Shown: positions 29,828 to 39,682 of the stretch, piece after piece | Position numbering within the stretch: position 1 is the stretch's first letter | Layout: each line of letters starts with the position of its first letter | Position numbers and translations under genes: made by a program | The notes under the pieces: generated by a model | Database searches by the model: none | What the model saw: only the letters and a program-made list of their open reading frames with translations | What the model was told of the DNA's origin: nothing | Source of the DNA: Rhodocaloribacter litoris | GTDB lineage: Bacteria > Bacteroidota > Rhodothermia > Rhodothermales > ISCAR-4553 | DNA: 64,000 nucleotides | NCBI RefSeq assembly: GCF_011682235.2 | Contig: NZ_CP076718.1 | Location: 2,055,782 to 2,119,781, forward strand | Reading direction: 5' to 3'

Positions 29828-30129
29828 ATGCGGCCGGCTGCCGCATCCCGGTTTGCCACGCACCTCCTTCTGTTTTTCCTGACGGTCCTGCTCGTTCCGT
29901 TCAGGTTCGCGACCGCCCAGGCCCTCACAATGACGCCCACCGGGGCGACGACCCCGGCGAAATGGGCGACAACCTCCCGCCCATCGACCTGGGATCCACC
30001 GTGCTCCCCGTGGAGCTGACCTGCTTCGAAGCCCTCCTCGACGGGAGCACGGTGACGCTACACCACGGAGCCGCCGGCGCGCTTGCCTTTCCGTGCCGGC
30101 CATGCACTCATACCCAGAATGAGGTATAG
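29828..30129 (+). pseudogene. Frameshifted remnant of a secreted protein
   Basis: In one frame from 29828 there is a good signal peptide (HLLLFFLTVLLVPFRFATAQ). The adjacent frame, from about 29940, encodes GDNLPPIDLGSTVLPVELTC and FEALLDGSTVTLHH; VLPVEL-x2-F-x-A-x2-DG-x2-V-x-L is the segment that commonly precedes C-terminal sorting domains in secreted proteins of this group. A frameshift between the two and an abrupt end before the sorting domain indicate decay. The end overlaps the convergent McrB-like gene by 22 bp. Confidence 0.6.
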
Positions 30130-31790
30130 CCTTCTTCGAGCAGGCGGGCGGTCATCAGGCAGAGACGGGCGGCGGTGCGCGGGAAGCGAGCGCCCGGAAG
30201 GGCGTTCGGGCTGCCGGCGGCTTCCCAGTCGTCGAGCACGGCACGGGCGTCGTCCTCGGTGAAGGCGTCGCCGGTGACGGCCCAGCCGAGCAGCCCGAAG
30301 AGGGCACGGCGGAGCGGGTGGCTGCCCCCGAGCAGGCGCGGCAGCACCTTCATGTGAAGGGCCAGGTCGAGCGGGTCGACGGGCGTGCCTTCGCGGGTGC
30401 GGAAGGCGCCGGCCACCTCGGCGGCGTGGAGCACGAACAGGGCCACCTCGTCGCGCGTGCGGTAGGCCACCTGGAGCTGAGCCGGGGCGAGGTGTTCATT
30501 GGCCCCGGCCAGGACCTGCATCACCGTGGTGAGGCGCTTGCGTGTGGCCGGGTCCGGCTCGTCCAGGCCGGCGAGGCGGAGGGCCCGGGGATACCAGGCC
30601 GAGACGGGCCAGCAGGCCGGTTCGGGCACCTGTGCGGTCCCCGGTGTCCAGGCGGTCAGATCCACGTCCGAGAGTTCGAGCGTGAAGGCGCGGTCGAGCA
30701 CCTTGCGGCTGAAGCCGTGGGCGCTCTCGTCCATGTTCACGGTACCCACCAGGGCGAAGTTGGGCGACAGGCGGACACCGGCCGACACGCCGGCCGCCTC
30801 CTGCAGGCCGGGCGCCAGCAGGGGCGGGCTCTCGAAGCCGCCGTGCGGGGCCGGGTGCCGGTCCTCGATCCGGCTGAGCACCTCGGCGAAGTAGTGCTCC
30901 ACCCGCGCCAGGTTCATCTCGTCCACGATGCACGTCAGGTGCCGTGTGGGATGCTGCATGGCTTCCCGGGCGGCATGGAGCACCGCGCCGGGCCGAAACC
31001 GCCCCTGCAAGTCCACGTAGCCCAGCACATCGGCGCTGTCGGTCCAGTCCGGGCGGACGGGCACGAGGCGGGCGGTCCCGCCGGTACCCTCCTCGACGAG
31101 CGCCGGCAGGCGCGACTTGCCCGTGCCGGTGACGCCGGCCAGAATGACGAACGGCTTCGTGCGCAGCGCCGTCACATAGGCCGCCACCTCCCACGGCGCA
31201 TAGACAAACCCCGTCGCCTCGATGTAATCGATCAATGCTTCGACCGCCGCGGCCCGGTCGAACGGCCCGGCGGCATACGGCGCGGCCGCCTCGCCCACCG
31301 CCGGTGCCGCCTCCTGCGCCTGCCGTGCCACCCGGTAGGCCTCGTACGCCTCGAACATCTTCTCCAGGTCCGTGGCCTCACGGGCCCGCACGAGGAACTC
31401 GAGCACCTTGGCATCGACGGTCGGCAGGGGGTGCACGACCTGTTGGACCACGGCCCGGAAGTCGCCCGCGTAGTCGCGCACTACGTCGAGCTTGTCGTGA
31501 AACGCCTCGAACGAGACCCAGGCTTCTTCCGAAAGCGCCACCAGGGGCCGCACCCGGAGGCGATGGGGAAAGGCGGCCCCGGGCGCCAGCGGTGTGGTGT
31601 CCTCGAAGGGCCGGCCCAGGGCCTCGAACATCCCGGCGACGACCTTGAGACCGGAAAGGTAGGCAAAGATGCGGTCGCCGGGGCGGATCTGCGCCAGCCG
31701 GGGCCGCCCCACCCGGCGCAGCGCGAACGTGCCGGTCTTCAGAAAAACCGGATAGTGCTCGGGGGAAACGGACCAGATCCAGCTCGGCAT
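30108..31790 (-). CDS. EVE-domain McrB-like AAA+ ATPase
   Basis: The 560-residue protein starts with an EVE/PUA-like domain (about 1-95: IWSVSPEHYPVFLKTGTFAL, IRPGDRIFAYLSGLKVVAG), a fold that binds modified bases. After a variable linker comes an McrB-type AAA+ domain: Walker A GVTGTGKS (219-226), Walker B CIVDEMN (287-293), and the NMDES segment (352-356) where McrB has its GTPase signature. EVE-McrB fusions normally work with the McrC nuclease in type IV restriction of modified DNA. No McrC-like frame is seen on either side, so nuclease partner and function are open. Confidence 0.85.
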   Translation of the reverse strand: MPSWIWSVSPEHYPVFLKTGTFALRRVGRPRLAQIRPGDRIFAYLSGLKVVAGMFEALGRPFEDTTPLAPGAAFPHRLRVRPLVALSEEAWVSFEAFHDKLDVVRDYAGDFRAVVQQVVHPLPTVDAKVLEFLVRAREATDLEKMFEAYEAYRVARQAQEAAPAVGEAAAPYAAGPFDRAAAVEALIDYIEATGFVYAPWEVAAYVTALRTKPFVILAGVTGTGKSRLPALVEEGTGGTARLVPVRPDWTDSADVLGYVDLQGRFRPGAVLHAAREAMQHPTRHLTCIVDEMNLARVEHYFAEVLSRIEDRHPAPHGGFESPPLLAPGLQEAAGVSAGVRLSPNFALVGTVNMDESAHGFSRKVLDRAFTLELSDVDLTAWTPGTAQVPEPACWPVSAWYPRALRLAGLDEPDPATRKRLTTVMQVLAGANEHLAPAQLQVAYRTRDEVALFVLHAAEVAGAFRTREGTPVDPLDLALHMKVLPRLLGGSHPLRRALFGLLGWAVTGDAFTEDDARAVLDDWEAAGSPNALPGARFPRTAARLCLMTARLLEEGYTSFWV

Positions 31791-31973
31791 GGGCTGTGGG
31801 GCTCCGGATCGGGCGACGACGGGAAATGAGGGGTCGCGGCACGCCCGCCGACCCGCCCGCCAATATACGCTGCGCCGAAGCCGCCTGCCATCCCGCCGGC
31901 TGACACGGGGCTGTCGCAACACGGGGCTACCTTGCCGTGTTCAAGCCCCTGCCTCAACAAGCCACCGGCCCCC

Positions 31974-35705
<3,732 letters not shown>

Positions 35706-35797
35706 CCCCGCCGCAACGCTTTGCGCATTTTTGTCGAAAAGGCCCCTTGTCCGGGCACGGGCCCGTCCTGCCGCCCGGCGACGATGCCATGCCCCGG

Positions 35798-35828
35798 TTG
35801 CGTGCCGGAACAAGACGCCCTATATTTG
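35798..35828 (+). promoter_or_regulatory. Bacteroidota-type promoter of tRNA-Ser
   Basis: TTG at 35798-35800 and TATATTTG at 35821-35828 are 20 bp apart, matching the Bacteroidota -33 (TTG) and -7 (TAnnTTTG) elements. The mature tRNA begins 27 bp after the -7 element. Confidence 0.7.
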
Positions 35829-35855
35829 CCGTTCCACGAGCGAAATGCTCTCTTC

Positions 35856-35945
35856 GGAGAGGTGGGTGAGTGGCTGAAACCACCGGTTTGCTAAACCGGC
35901 GTACGTCGAACAGACGTACCGAGGGTTCGAATCCCTCCCTCTCCG
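35856..35945 (+). tRNA. tRNA-Ser(GCU)
   Basis: Acceptor stem GGAGAGG/CCTCTCC, D-arm, anticodon stem CCGGT/ACCGG with loop TTGCTAA (anticodon GCT at 35890-35892), a long variable arm with paired GTACGTC and GACGTAC typical of class II serine tRNA, T-arm GAGGG-TTCGAAT-CCCTC, and discriminator G. 90 nt. CA follows the discriminator but a full CCA is not encoded. The 3' end is the attachment site of the mobile element. Confidence 0.95.
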
Positions 35946-35947
35946 CA
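35934..35947 (+). repeat. attL: core repeat at the tRNA-Ser 3' end
   Basis: CCTCCCTCTCCGCA covers the end of the T-stem, the 3' acceptor strand and the discriminator. Just before it, GGGTTCGA (35923-35930) is also shared with the right end, with three mismatched bases in between. Confidence 0.9.
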
Positions 35948-36002
35948 ACCCTTTATCCAAAAGCCTTGCAAAAACAGGCATTTACGACAATCGACAAAAC
36001 CG

Positions 36003-36029
36003 CCTCCGCAAGGTATCCGCAAGGTTTTT
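36003..36029 (+). repeat. Arm-type direct repeat, left end
   Basis: A 27-bp segment with two TCCGCAAGG words and a T-run matches the right-end copy (45649-45675) at 24 of 27 positions in the same orientation. The position, 56 bp inside attL, suits an integrase or excisionase binding site. Confidence 0.75.
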
Positions 36030-36038
36030 ACCTGCAAA

Positions 36039-36074
36039 ACGGCCGCTCCGGCACCAGCCAGGGCGGCCGTTTTT
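36039..36074 (+). terminator. Terminator-like hairpin at the element's left end
   Basis: ACGGCCG (36039-36045) pairs with CGGCCGT (36064-36070), followed by a T-run. It would now terminate tRNA-Ser transcription after integration. Part of the loop (36042-36068) is repeated exactly at 37604-37630. Confidence 0.65.
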
Positions 36075-36174
36075 GCGTCTCTGCGGGCATACCCCCACCC
36101 CCCCTTGATGTGGATGCGTGTACGTAGTGCCCCCGCGCCGGTCCCCACGGCCAGGTCGCAGAGATTTTACCCCC

Positions 36175-36411
36175 CTACCGGTACACCAGCCAGCGCGGGC
36201 CCTCACACCGCCAGCCGGCCAGCGCCACGATGCGGCATTGCAGAGCCACGTACCGCCCGCCCGCGTTACGCAGGGCCTGGCTCACGGCCCCCTGCGTAAC
36301 ACCCAGGCGCTCGGCCGCCTCTCGTTGCGTCAGTCCGGTACGCTCAAAGGCTTCGCGGGCCAGCGCGTGCAGGCCGGCCTCGTCAAGGATGGTAGGCTTC
36401 TTCTTGGGCAT
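36175..36411 (-). CDS. Small helix-turn-helix regulator
   Basis: The 78-residue protein contains a clear HTH: ERTGLTQREAAERLGVTQGA followed by VSQALRN (about residues 23-50), of XRE or Fis-like type. The rest, RYVALQCRIVALAGWRCEGP, is unfamiliar. It is the last gene of the element's left transcription unit and the closest to attL. It is a good candidate for the repressor acting on the repeated 11-mers in the operon promoter at 37253-37317; this is inference. Confidence 0.75.
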   Translation of the reverse strand: MPKKKPTILDEAGLHALAREAFERTGLTQREAAERLGVTQGAVSQALRNAGGRYVALQCRIVALAGWRCEGPRWLVYR

Positions 36412-36420
36412 CGTCGTTAC

Positions 36421-36780
36421 GGGTTAAGGTGAAGGGGCGGCCGGGAGGACCGGCCGCCCCGCTGTCGTCAGGCATCTTCCCCGGCCGCACGGGCCTTCGT
36501 CTCCAGGCAACGCGTCTCGATCAGCTTCAGCAGGTCGATTGCGGCCCAGATGCGCAGGTGAACCGGATCGGTCTCGGCCTCCTCCGGCTTCATCTTCCCC
36601 CCGAACGTCAGATTCTGAAACAGGACGTCCTCAGCATCGTGCAGGATGACCCGGACCTTCTTCACGTCGAGCAGCAACTCTCCGATGGCGTCTTGCATGA
36701 GCAGCTTAAGCCGTTCAGCGTCTTTCATGGCATACCTCACGGGTTAAGGTGAAGGGGCGGCCGGGAGACCGGCCGCCCCG
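36421..36780. repeat. Duplicated intergenic hairpin unit (two copies)
   Basis: GGGTTAAGGTGAAGGGGCGG then CCGGGAG(G)ACCGGCCGCCCCG occurs at 36421-36461 and 36741-36780, the copies differing by one base. Each contains the stem GGGGCGGCCGG/CCGGCCGCCCC and lies between two genes of the left operon. A similar GGGTTGAGG plus GGCGGTGGCC dyad lies before the first gene (37209-37240). They may adjust expression between the cistrons. Confidence 0.8.
36468..36728 (-). CDS. Hypothetical protein of the integrated element
   Basis: The 86-residue product (MKDAERLKLLMQDAIGELLL) is helical in character, with an N-terminal amphipathic region and RIWAAIDLLKLIETRCLETK near the C-terminus. No family recognised. 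ATG 36728 is chosen because GAGG lies 5-9 nt upstream; a GTG 12 nt earlier is the other option. It sits between two copies of the hairpin unit in the left operon. Confidence 0.65.
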   Translation of the reverse strand: MKDAERLKLLMQDAIGELLLDVKKVRVILHDAEDVLFQNLTFGGKMKPEEAETDPVHLRIWAAIDLLKLIETRCLETKARAAGEDA

Positions 36781-36785
36781 TGTCG

Positions 36786-37190
36786 TTAAAACAACTGGTG
36801 CGCCTCGATGCGGGCTTCCTCCCACGTCAGCGGCTCCACGTGCTCGATGCGCGGCGTGCGCGGGTTGCGCGGCATCGGAGCCCGGTAGGACGCGTTCCGC
36901 GTCCAGTTGCGCGGGCGCGGGCGCGTAGGCCGTTTTACACGGCCCTTCATAACCCGGATGCTCTCGACGCCGTCCAGGTTGACGAAGCGGCGCCCGCCCT
37001 TCTCCACGTCCCAGACCGGGCAGAGCCCGCGGGCGGCCGGGTTGAAGCGAAACCGCTCACGCTCGGCGGCCTCCGGGTTGAAGATGCACACCATACGGCG
37101 ATGCGTGCCGTCGGTGCGCTTGGTGAAGTGGACGACCAGTAACTCGCCCGCGTGGCGGCGGATCGTCTGAAGGACCTCGGTGCGTGTCAT
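36786..37190 (-). CDS. Small beta-barrel-like protein (possible WYL_2/DUF2693 type)
   Basis: The 134-residue protein has LLVVHFTKRTDGTHRRMVCI and CPVWDVEKGGRRFVNLDGVE, a pattern that resembles the small Sm-like SH3 barrel proteins of phages and plasmids (WYL_2, formerly DUF2693). The C-terminal half is basic (RVKRPTRPRPRNWTR) and could bind nucleic acid. The ATG has a strong AAGGAGG 6 nt upstream. It is the first gene behind the TTGACA/TATATT promoter and so probably the most highly transcribed gene in the element. Confidence 0.65.
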   Translation of the reverse strand: MTRTEVLQTIRRHAGELLVVHFTKRTDGTHRRMVCIFNPEAAERERFRFNPAARGLCPVWDVEKGGRRFVNLDGVESIRVMKGRVKRPTRPRPRNWTRNASYRAPMPRNPRTPRIEHVEPLTWEEARIEAHQLF

Positions 37191-37252
37191 GGCAAACCTC
37201 CTTGTTTTGGGTTGAGGATCGGGCGGCGGCCACCGCCCCGTTGACTGATGGT

Positions 37253-37317
37253 AATATAAGCAATTGATATACTCTTGTCAATAGCAAGTGATAATTTTTT
37301 TCCATCAGCAAGCAATT
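37253..37317 (-). promoter_or_regulatory. Near-consensus promoter with three operator-like repeats
   Basis: On the minus strand TTGACA (37276-37281) and TATATT (37253-37258) are separated by exactly 17 bp, a near-perfect sigma-70 promoter reading into the gene at 37190. The 11-mer TATCAATTGCT fills the spacer (37259-37269); TATCACTTGCT lies at 37283-37293 and AATTGCTTGCT at 37307-37317. The three start 24 bp apart, so they lie on nearly the same face of the helix after about 2.3 turns each. Repressor binding in the spacer would block RNA polymerase. Confidence 0.75.
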
Positions 37318-37354
37318 AAAAAACGGGCACCTCCGACACAAGCGAAGGTGCCCG
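37316..37354 (-). terminator. Terminator of the element's right operon
   Basis: On the minus strand CGGGCACCT pairs with AGGTGCCCG (37324-37332 and 37346-37354), followed by TTTTTT and AATT. It ends leftward transcription just before the promoter of the left operon. Confidence 0.85.
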
Positions 37355-37603
37355 ATCCTCAACCCATGCCCCGCCTACGGGTGGCCGCCCGGTCCCGGTA
37401 GGGACACGGCAGGGCAGGAGGGAACACAATATACGCAGACGCCCCGTCCGCGTCACCGTGTCCGCACCCGGGCCCGCAGGCCCCGGCGCACCTCGTCGGG
37501 CGTCAGTCCCTCACCCGGCATCTCACGGGCCTTTTAGCGTGGCATGTGTGGCATTTCAGCAGGTCCACGGCTCCCAATGTTTGCGTGCAAACAGTCACCG
37601 CCA

Positions 37604-37630
37604 GCCGCTCCGGCACCAGCCAGGGCGGCC
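37604..37630 (+). repeat. 27-bp repeat shared with the left-end hairpin
   Basis: Identical to 36042-36068 over 27 bases (starts GCCGCTCCGGCACC, ends GGGCGGCC), in the same orientation, and also followed by a T-rich stretch. The surrounding 37366-37634 region has no gene that I can support. It may be a duplicated terminator or a scar of recombination. Confidence 0.8.
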
Positions 37631-37634
37631 CGTT

Positions 37635-37946
37635 TTACTTCTGTGCCGGGTCGTCCGCCACCGGCGTCGCCCGCAGCAGCTCGATAGCCTCCCCGGCCAC
37701 CTCGCCGGCGGCAGACCCACCACCGATGCGCCGCGTCTCCATCACCGAGACGTTGCCATGCTTGTCCTGGTAGAGGCGCCGGGTGGTGTCACTGGAACAA
37801 TGTTCCAGTGAGGACCTCAACCGAATGACGGTGGAGTGACTCACCCTGCACCTCCGTGCGATCTCCCGGTCACTCCACCGGCACCACTCCTCGTCCTGGA
37901 GCAACTTCATCACGGCGCGGCGCTTGTCGGCGCCCGTGCGGCGCCT
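37635..37946 (-). pseudogene. Truncated ParB-like/phage HTH protein
   Basis: The frame encodes GADKRRAVMKLLQDEEWCRW then SDREIARRCRVSHSTVIRLR and DKHGNVSVMETRRIG, the C-terminal HTH part of ParB-like nucleases found on phages and plasmids. The conserved GADKRRAV lies upstream of the first good start codons (GTG 37913, ATG 37910), and the upstream frame soon meets a stop near 38000 with no ParB N-terminal domain. So the 5' two-thirds of the gene are missing. A short HTH protein could still be made from 37910. Confidence 0.65.
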
Positions 37947-38031
37947 CCTGGAGGCATGGAACGGGATTGGACAAGAGGGTTTTTTTGACGTCGCACCTCA
38001 CGGGCCATTTTAGCGTGGCATGTGTGGCATG

Positions 38032-38385
38032 TTAGCGGGTATGCGTGCAAACAGTCACCACCCACGGGCGGCTCCTCCGGCGGATCACCTCCACGGGCGG
38101 CGGCGTCTCCGTGTGGCCCTCCGGCGGGTCCGGCCACCGGCAACGGCCACCGCCGGGACGGTGCGGCCAGTCGTGGGCCGCACAGCGGCACACGGGCACC
38201 GTCACGAAGTCGTAGCGGGTGAAGGGTCGGTGCTTGCCGCGTGTGTGCCCCCCGTGGCCGGCGCATAGCTGCTCCGGGTGCCCCCACATGGCCCAGGCGC
38301 GGCATTGCTCCCCGGCCCGCGGGTGGCCCTCCGGGTACACGTGGCGGCAACGTCGCAGGTTTTGTGCTCGTCGTGAGTAGGCCAT
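38032..38385 (-). CDS. Cys/His-rich small protein of the element
   Basis: The 117-residue protein has RRCRHVYPEGHPRAGEQCRA, MWGHPEQLCAGHGGHTRG and VPVCRCAAHDWPH, a Cys/His spacing that suggests one or two zinc sites. The CRAWAMWG-x-PE-LCAGHGG pattern is familiar from small phage-encoded proteins of unknown role. GGAG lies about 10 nt before the ATG. It is between the nuclease-like gene and the ParB remnant. Confidence 0.65.
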   Translation of the reverse strand: MAYSRRAQNLRRCRHVYPEGHPRAGEQCRAWAMWGHPEQLCAGHGGHTRGKHRPFTRYDFVTVPVCRCAAHDWPHRPGGGRCRWPDPPEGHTETPPPVEVIRRRSRPWVVTVCTHTR

Positions 38386-38450
38386 TTTTGCGCTCCCGCT
38401 GGCTCCATTAATCCCAGAAATCCCGGCCACGCTGTGTGAAATTAGTCGCG

Positions 38451-38756
38451 TTATCCGCTCCCGACCCACGCCTTGAAGTCGGCCAGTCGCATTACCACCA
38501 GGTCCTCGTCGTGCCGTCGCCCCCGCTCGTGCAGGACGGCGACGGGTAGTTGATCCTCCCGTGCGGCGGCCTCGGCCTGGCGCATGGCATCCTCGATCCA
38601 GGCGGGCAGGCGGCTCCGGTGCTTGATCTCGATACTCAGCCAGGCGTGCGCCACGTCGGGCGCGTCGCCACGGGCGCGGCCGGTGACGGGCACGCGGCGG
38701 CCATTCAGGCGGGCGGCCACGGCGCGTTCGGTGCGTTTCCACGATTTTTCAGGCAT
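38451..38756 (-). CDS. Putative PD-(D/E)XK nuclease / resolvase-like protein
   Basis: The 101-residue protein reads SWKRTERAVAARLNGRRVPV, then APDVAHAWLSIEIKHRSRLP, then DQLPVAVLHERGRRHDEDLV. The order Glu, then PDV ... EIK, then Gln/Pro-containing helix is that of small PD-(D/E)XK nucleases such as phage Holliday-junction resolvases. ATG 38756 is used; the frame is open for 39 nt upstream. A role in resolving replication intermediates of the element is inference. Confidence 0.65.
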   Translation of the reverse strand: MPEKSWKRTERAVAARLNGRRVPVTGRARGDAPDVAHAWLSIEIKHRSRLPAWIEDAMRQAEAAAREDQLPVAVLHERGRRHDEDLVVMRLADFKAWVGSG

Positions 38757-38803
38757 TTCGAGTTGCTCCGGCCTAAGTGTAACAACTTGCACCAACTTGC
38801 GCG

Positions 38804-39019
38804 TCAGTTTCTCGACAGTCCCCCCTCCAGGGTGATGTCCGGGTCACAGCGGCAGCGCCCGCCCCGCAGGGCAGGGCAGCCGTGGTCATGGCGGACCACC
38901 ACGTCCCAGAGTCCCGGGCCAACGAGCAGTTCGCCGCGCCGGATCATCTCGAGCATCTTGCGGACGTAGGGCGGCACAGGGCCACCCCGCTTGTGCTTCG
39001 AGCGGTGTCGCTCAAACAT
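38804..39019 (-). CDS. Small phage-type protein with a Cys cluster
   Basis: The 71-residue protein ends VVVRHDHGCPALRGGRCRCD then PDITL; the H-D-x2-C-x5-G-x2-C-x-C-x-P pattern is frequent in short phage proteins and suggests a metal site. It overlaps the end of the upstream gene by 8 bp, indicating translational coupling. Function unknown. Confidence 0.65.
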   Translation of the reverse strand: MFERHRSKHKRGGPVPPYVRKMLEMIRRGELLVGPGLWDVVVRHDHGCPALRGGRCRCDPDITLEGGLSRN

Positions 39020-39548
39020 CGGACTCCTCCGTTTGCAGGTAGCGGCGGCTCAGGGCCTCCATCGTCTCCCGGCCGTAAGCCCGGTGCAGCTCGCGCACCA
39101 GGTCGAAGGCCACGTCCAGACTCTGCCCACGGTCGGCCTCCCGCAGGACCTCCGCGATGCTGTGGTAAAACTCGACGGGCTCCTCGACACGCCCCCAGCC
39201 CTCCAGGTCGAACGGCCGGCGCGGCAGGTAGACGCTGGCGTACCAGAACCAGGCGCACAGGAAGCCCTCCTCCAGGTTGCCGCCGAAGGCGTCGTCGAAG
39301 TAGGAGAGCGGCTCGATGCAGGCCCGCCAGCGCTCGGGGTCCGCACCCTCCGGCACGGCGTCCGCCATGAAGGTCAGGATGCGGTCCAGCAGCAGGCGGT
39401 CCCGGAGCAGGTCGCGGTGTCGTCGCAGGGCCGCCAGCACGTCGGGCGGCAGGCGGTCGGCCGGGTCGTAGTAGACGCGGCCGCCCGGCGTGGCCCAGAG
39501 CCGCACGCCCCGCCGTCGAGCCTCGTCAAGGGCCTGTGTCAGTTCCAT
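39012..39548 (-). CDS. Protein with TubC-like N-terminal segment
   Basis: The first ~50 residues (ALDEARRRGVRLWATPGGRV then YYDPADRLPPDVLAALRRHR) resemble the TubC N-terminal docking domain that also appears in many phage and plasmid primase-associated proteins. The remainder is helical and acidic with DDAFGGNLEEGFLCAWFWYA; no family recognised. It is the first gene after the inverted 9-mer array, and its leader lies in that array. Confidence 0.65.
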   Translation of the reverse strand: MELTQALDEARRRGVRLWATPGGRVYYDPADRLPPDVLAALRRHRDLLRDRLLLDRILTFMADAVPEGADPERWRACIEPLSYFDDAFGGNLEEGFLCAWFWYASVYLPRRPFDLEGWGRVEEPVEFYHSIAEVLREADRGQSLDVAFDLVRELHRAYGRETMEALSRRYLQTEESDV

Positions 39549-39579
39549 GTCACACCTCCCGATCAGGGTTAGGACACCG

Positions 39580-39682
39580 TGTCCGCAATGTCCTTAATGT
39601 CCTTAATGTCCTTAACGCACATATCTTGCACATACAATGTAAACGTTTACGGACGTTACGGACATTACGGACACGGCGGACA
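39580..39682. repeat. Inverted arrays of four plus four 9-mers (iteron-like)
   Basis: Four tandem 9-mers, TGTCCGCAA then three TGTCCTTAA, occupy 39580-39615. After a 31-bp AT-rich spacer, four 9-mers in the opposite sense, TTACGGACG, two TTACGGACA and CGGCGGACA, occupy 39647-39682 and end against the primase stop codon. The arms are largely complementary and could form a ~36-bp stem. Next to a primase-polymerase gene, the best reading is a replication origin or initiator-binding site. Confidence 0.85.

Larger units (their letters stand above)
37209..37365. repeat. 15-bp inverted repeat flanking the promoter/terminator region
   Basis: GGGTTGAGGATCGGG (37209-37223) and CCCGATCCTCAACCC (37351-37365) are perfect inverted copies enclosing the AT-rich promoter and terminator. 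They could pair in a read-through transcript or serve as protein sites. Confidence 0.85.

Noticed and set aside
29600-30107. McrC gene downstream of the EVE-McrB gene
   Set aside because: All frames in this interval were read; only a frameshifted secreted-protein remnant is found, no PD-(D/E)XK pattern.
36042-37630. The 27-bp repeat as attachment site of a smaller element
   Set aside because: Neither copy adjoins a tRNA or integrase, and the 14-bp core at the tRNA-Ser 3' end with arm repeats explains the integration fully.
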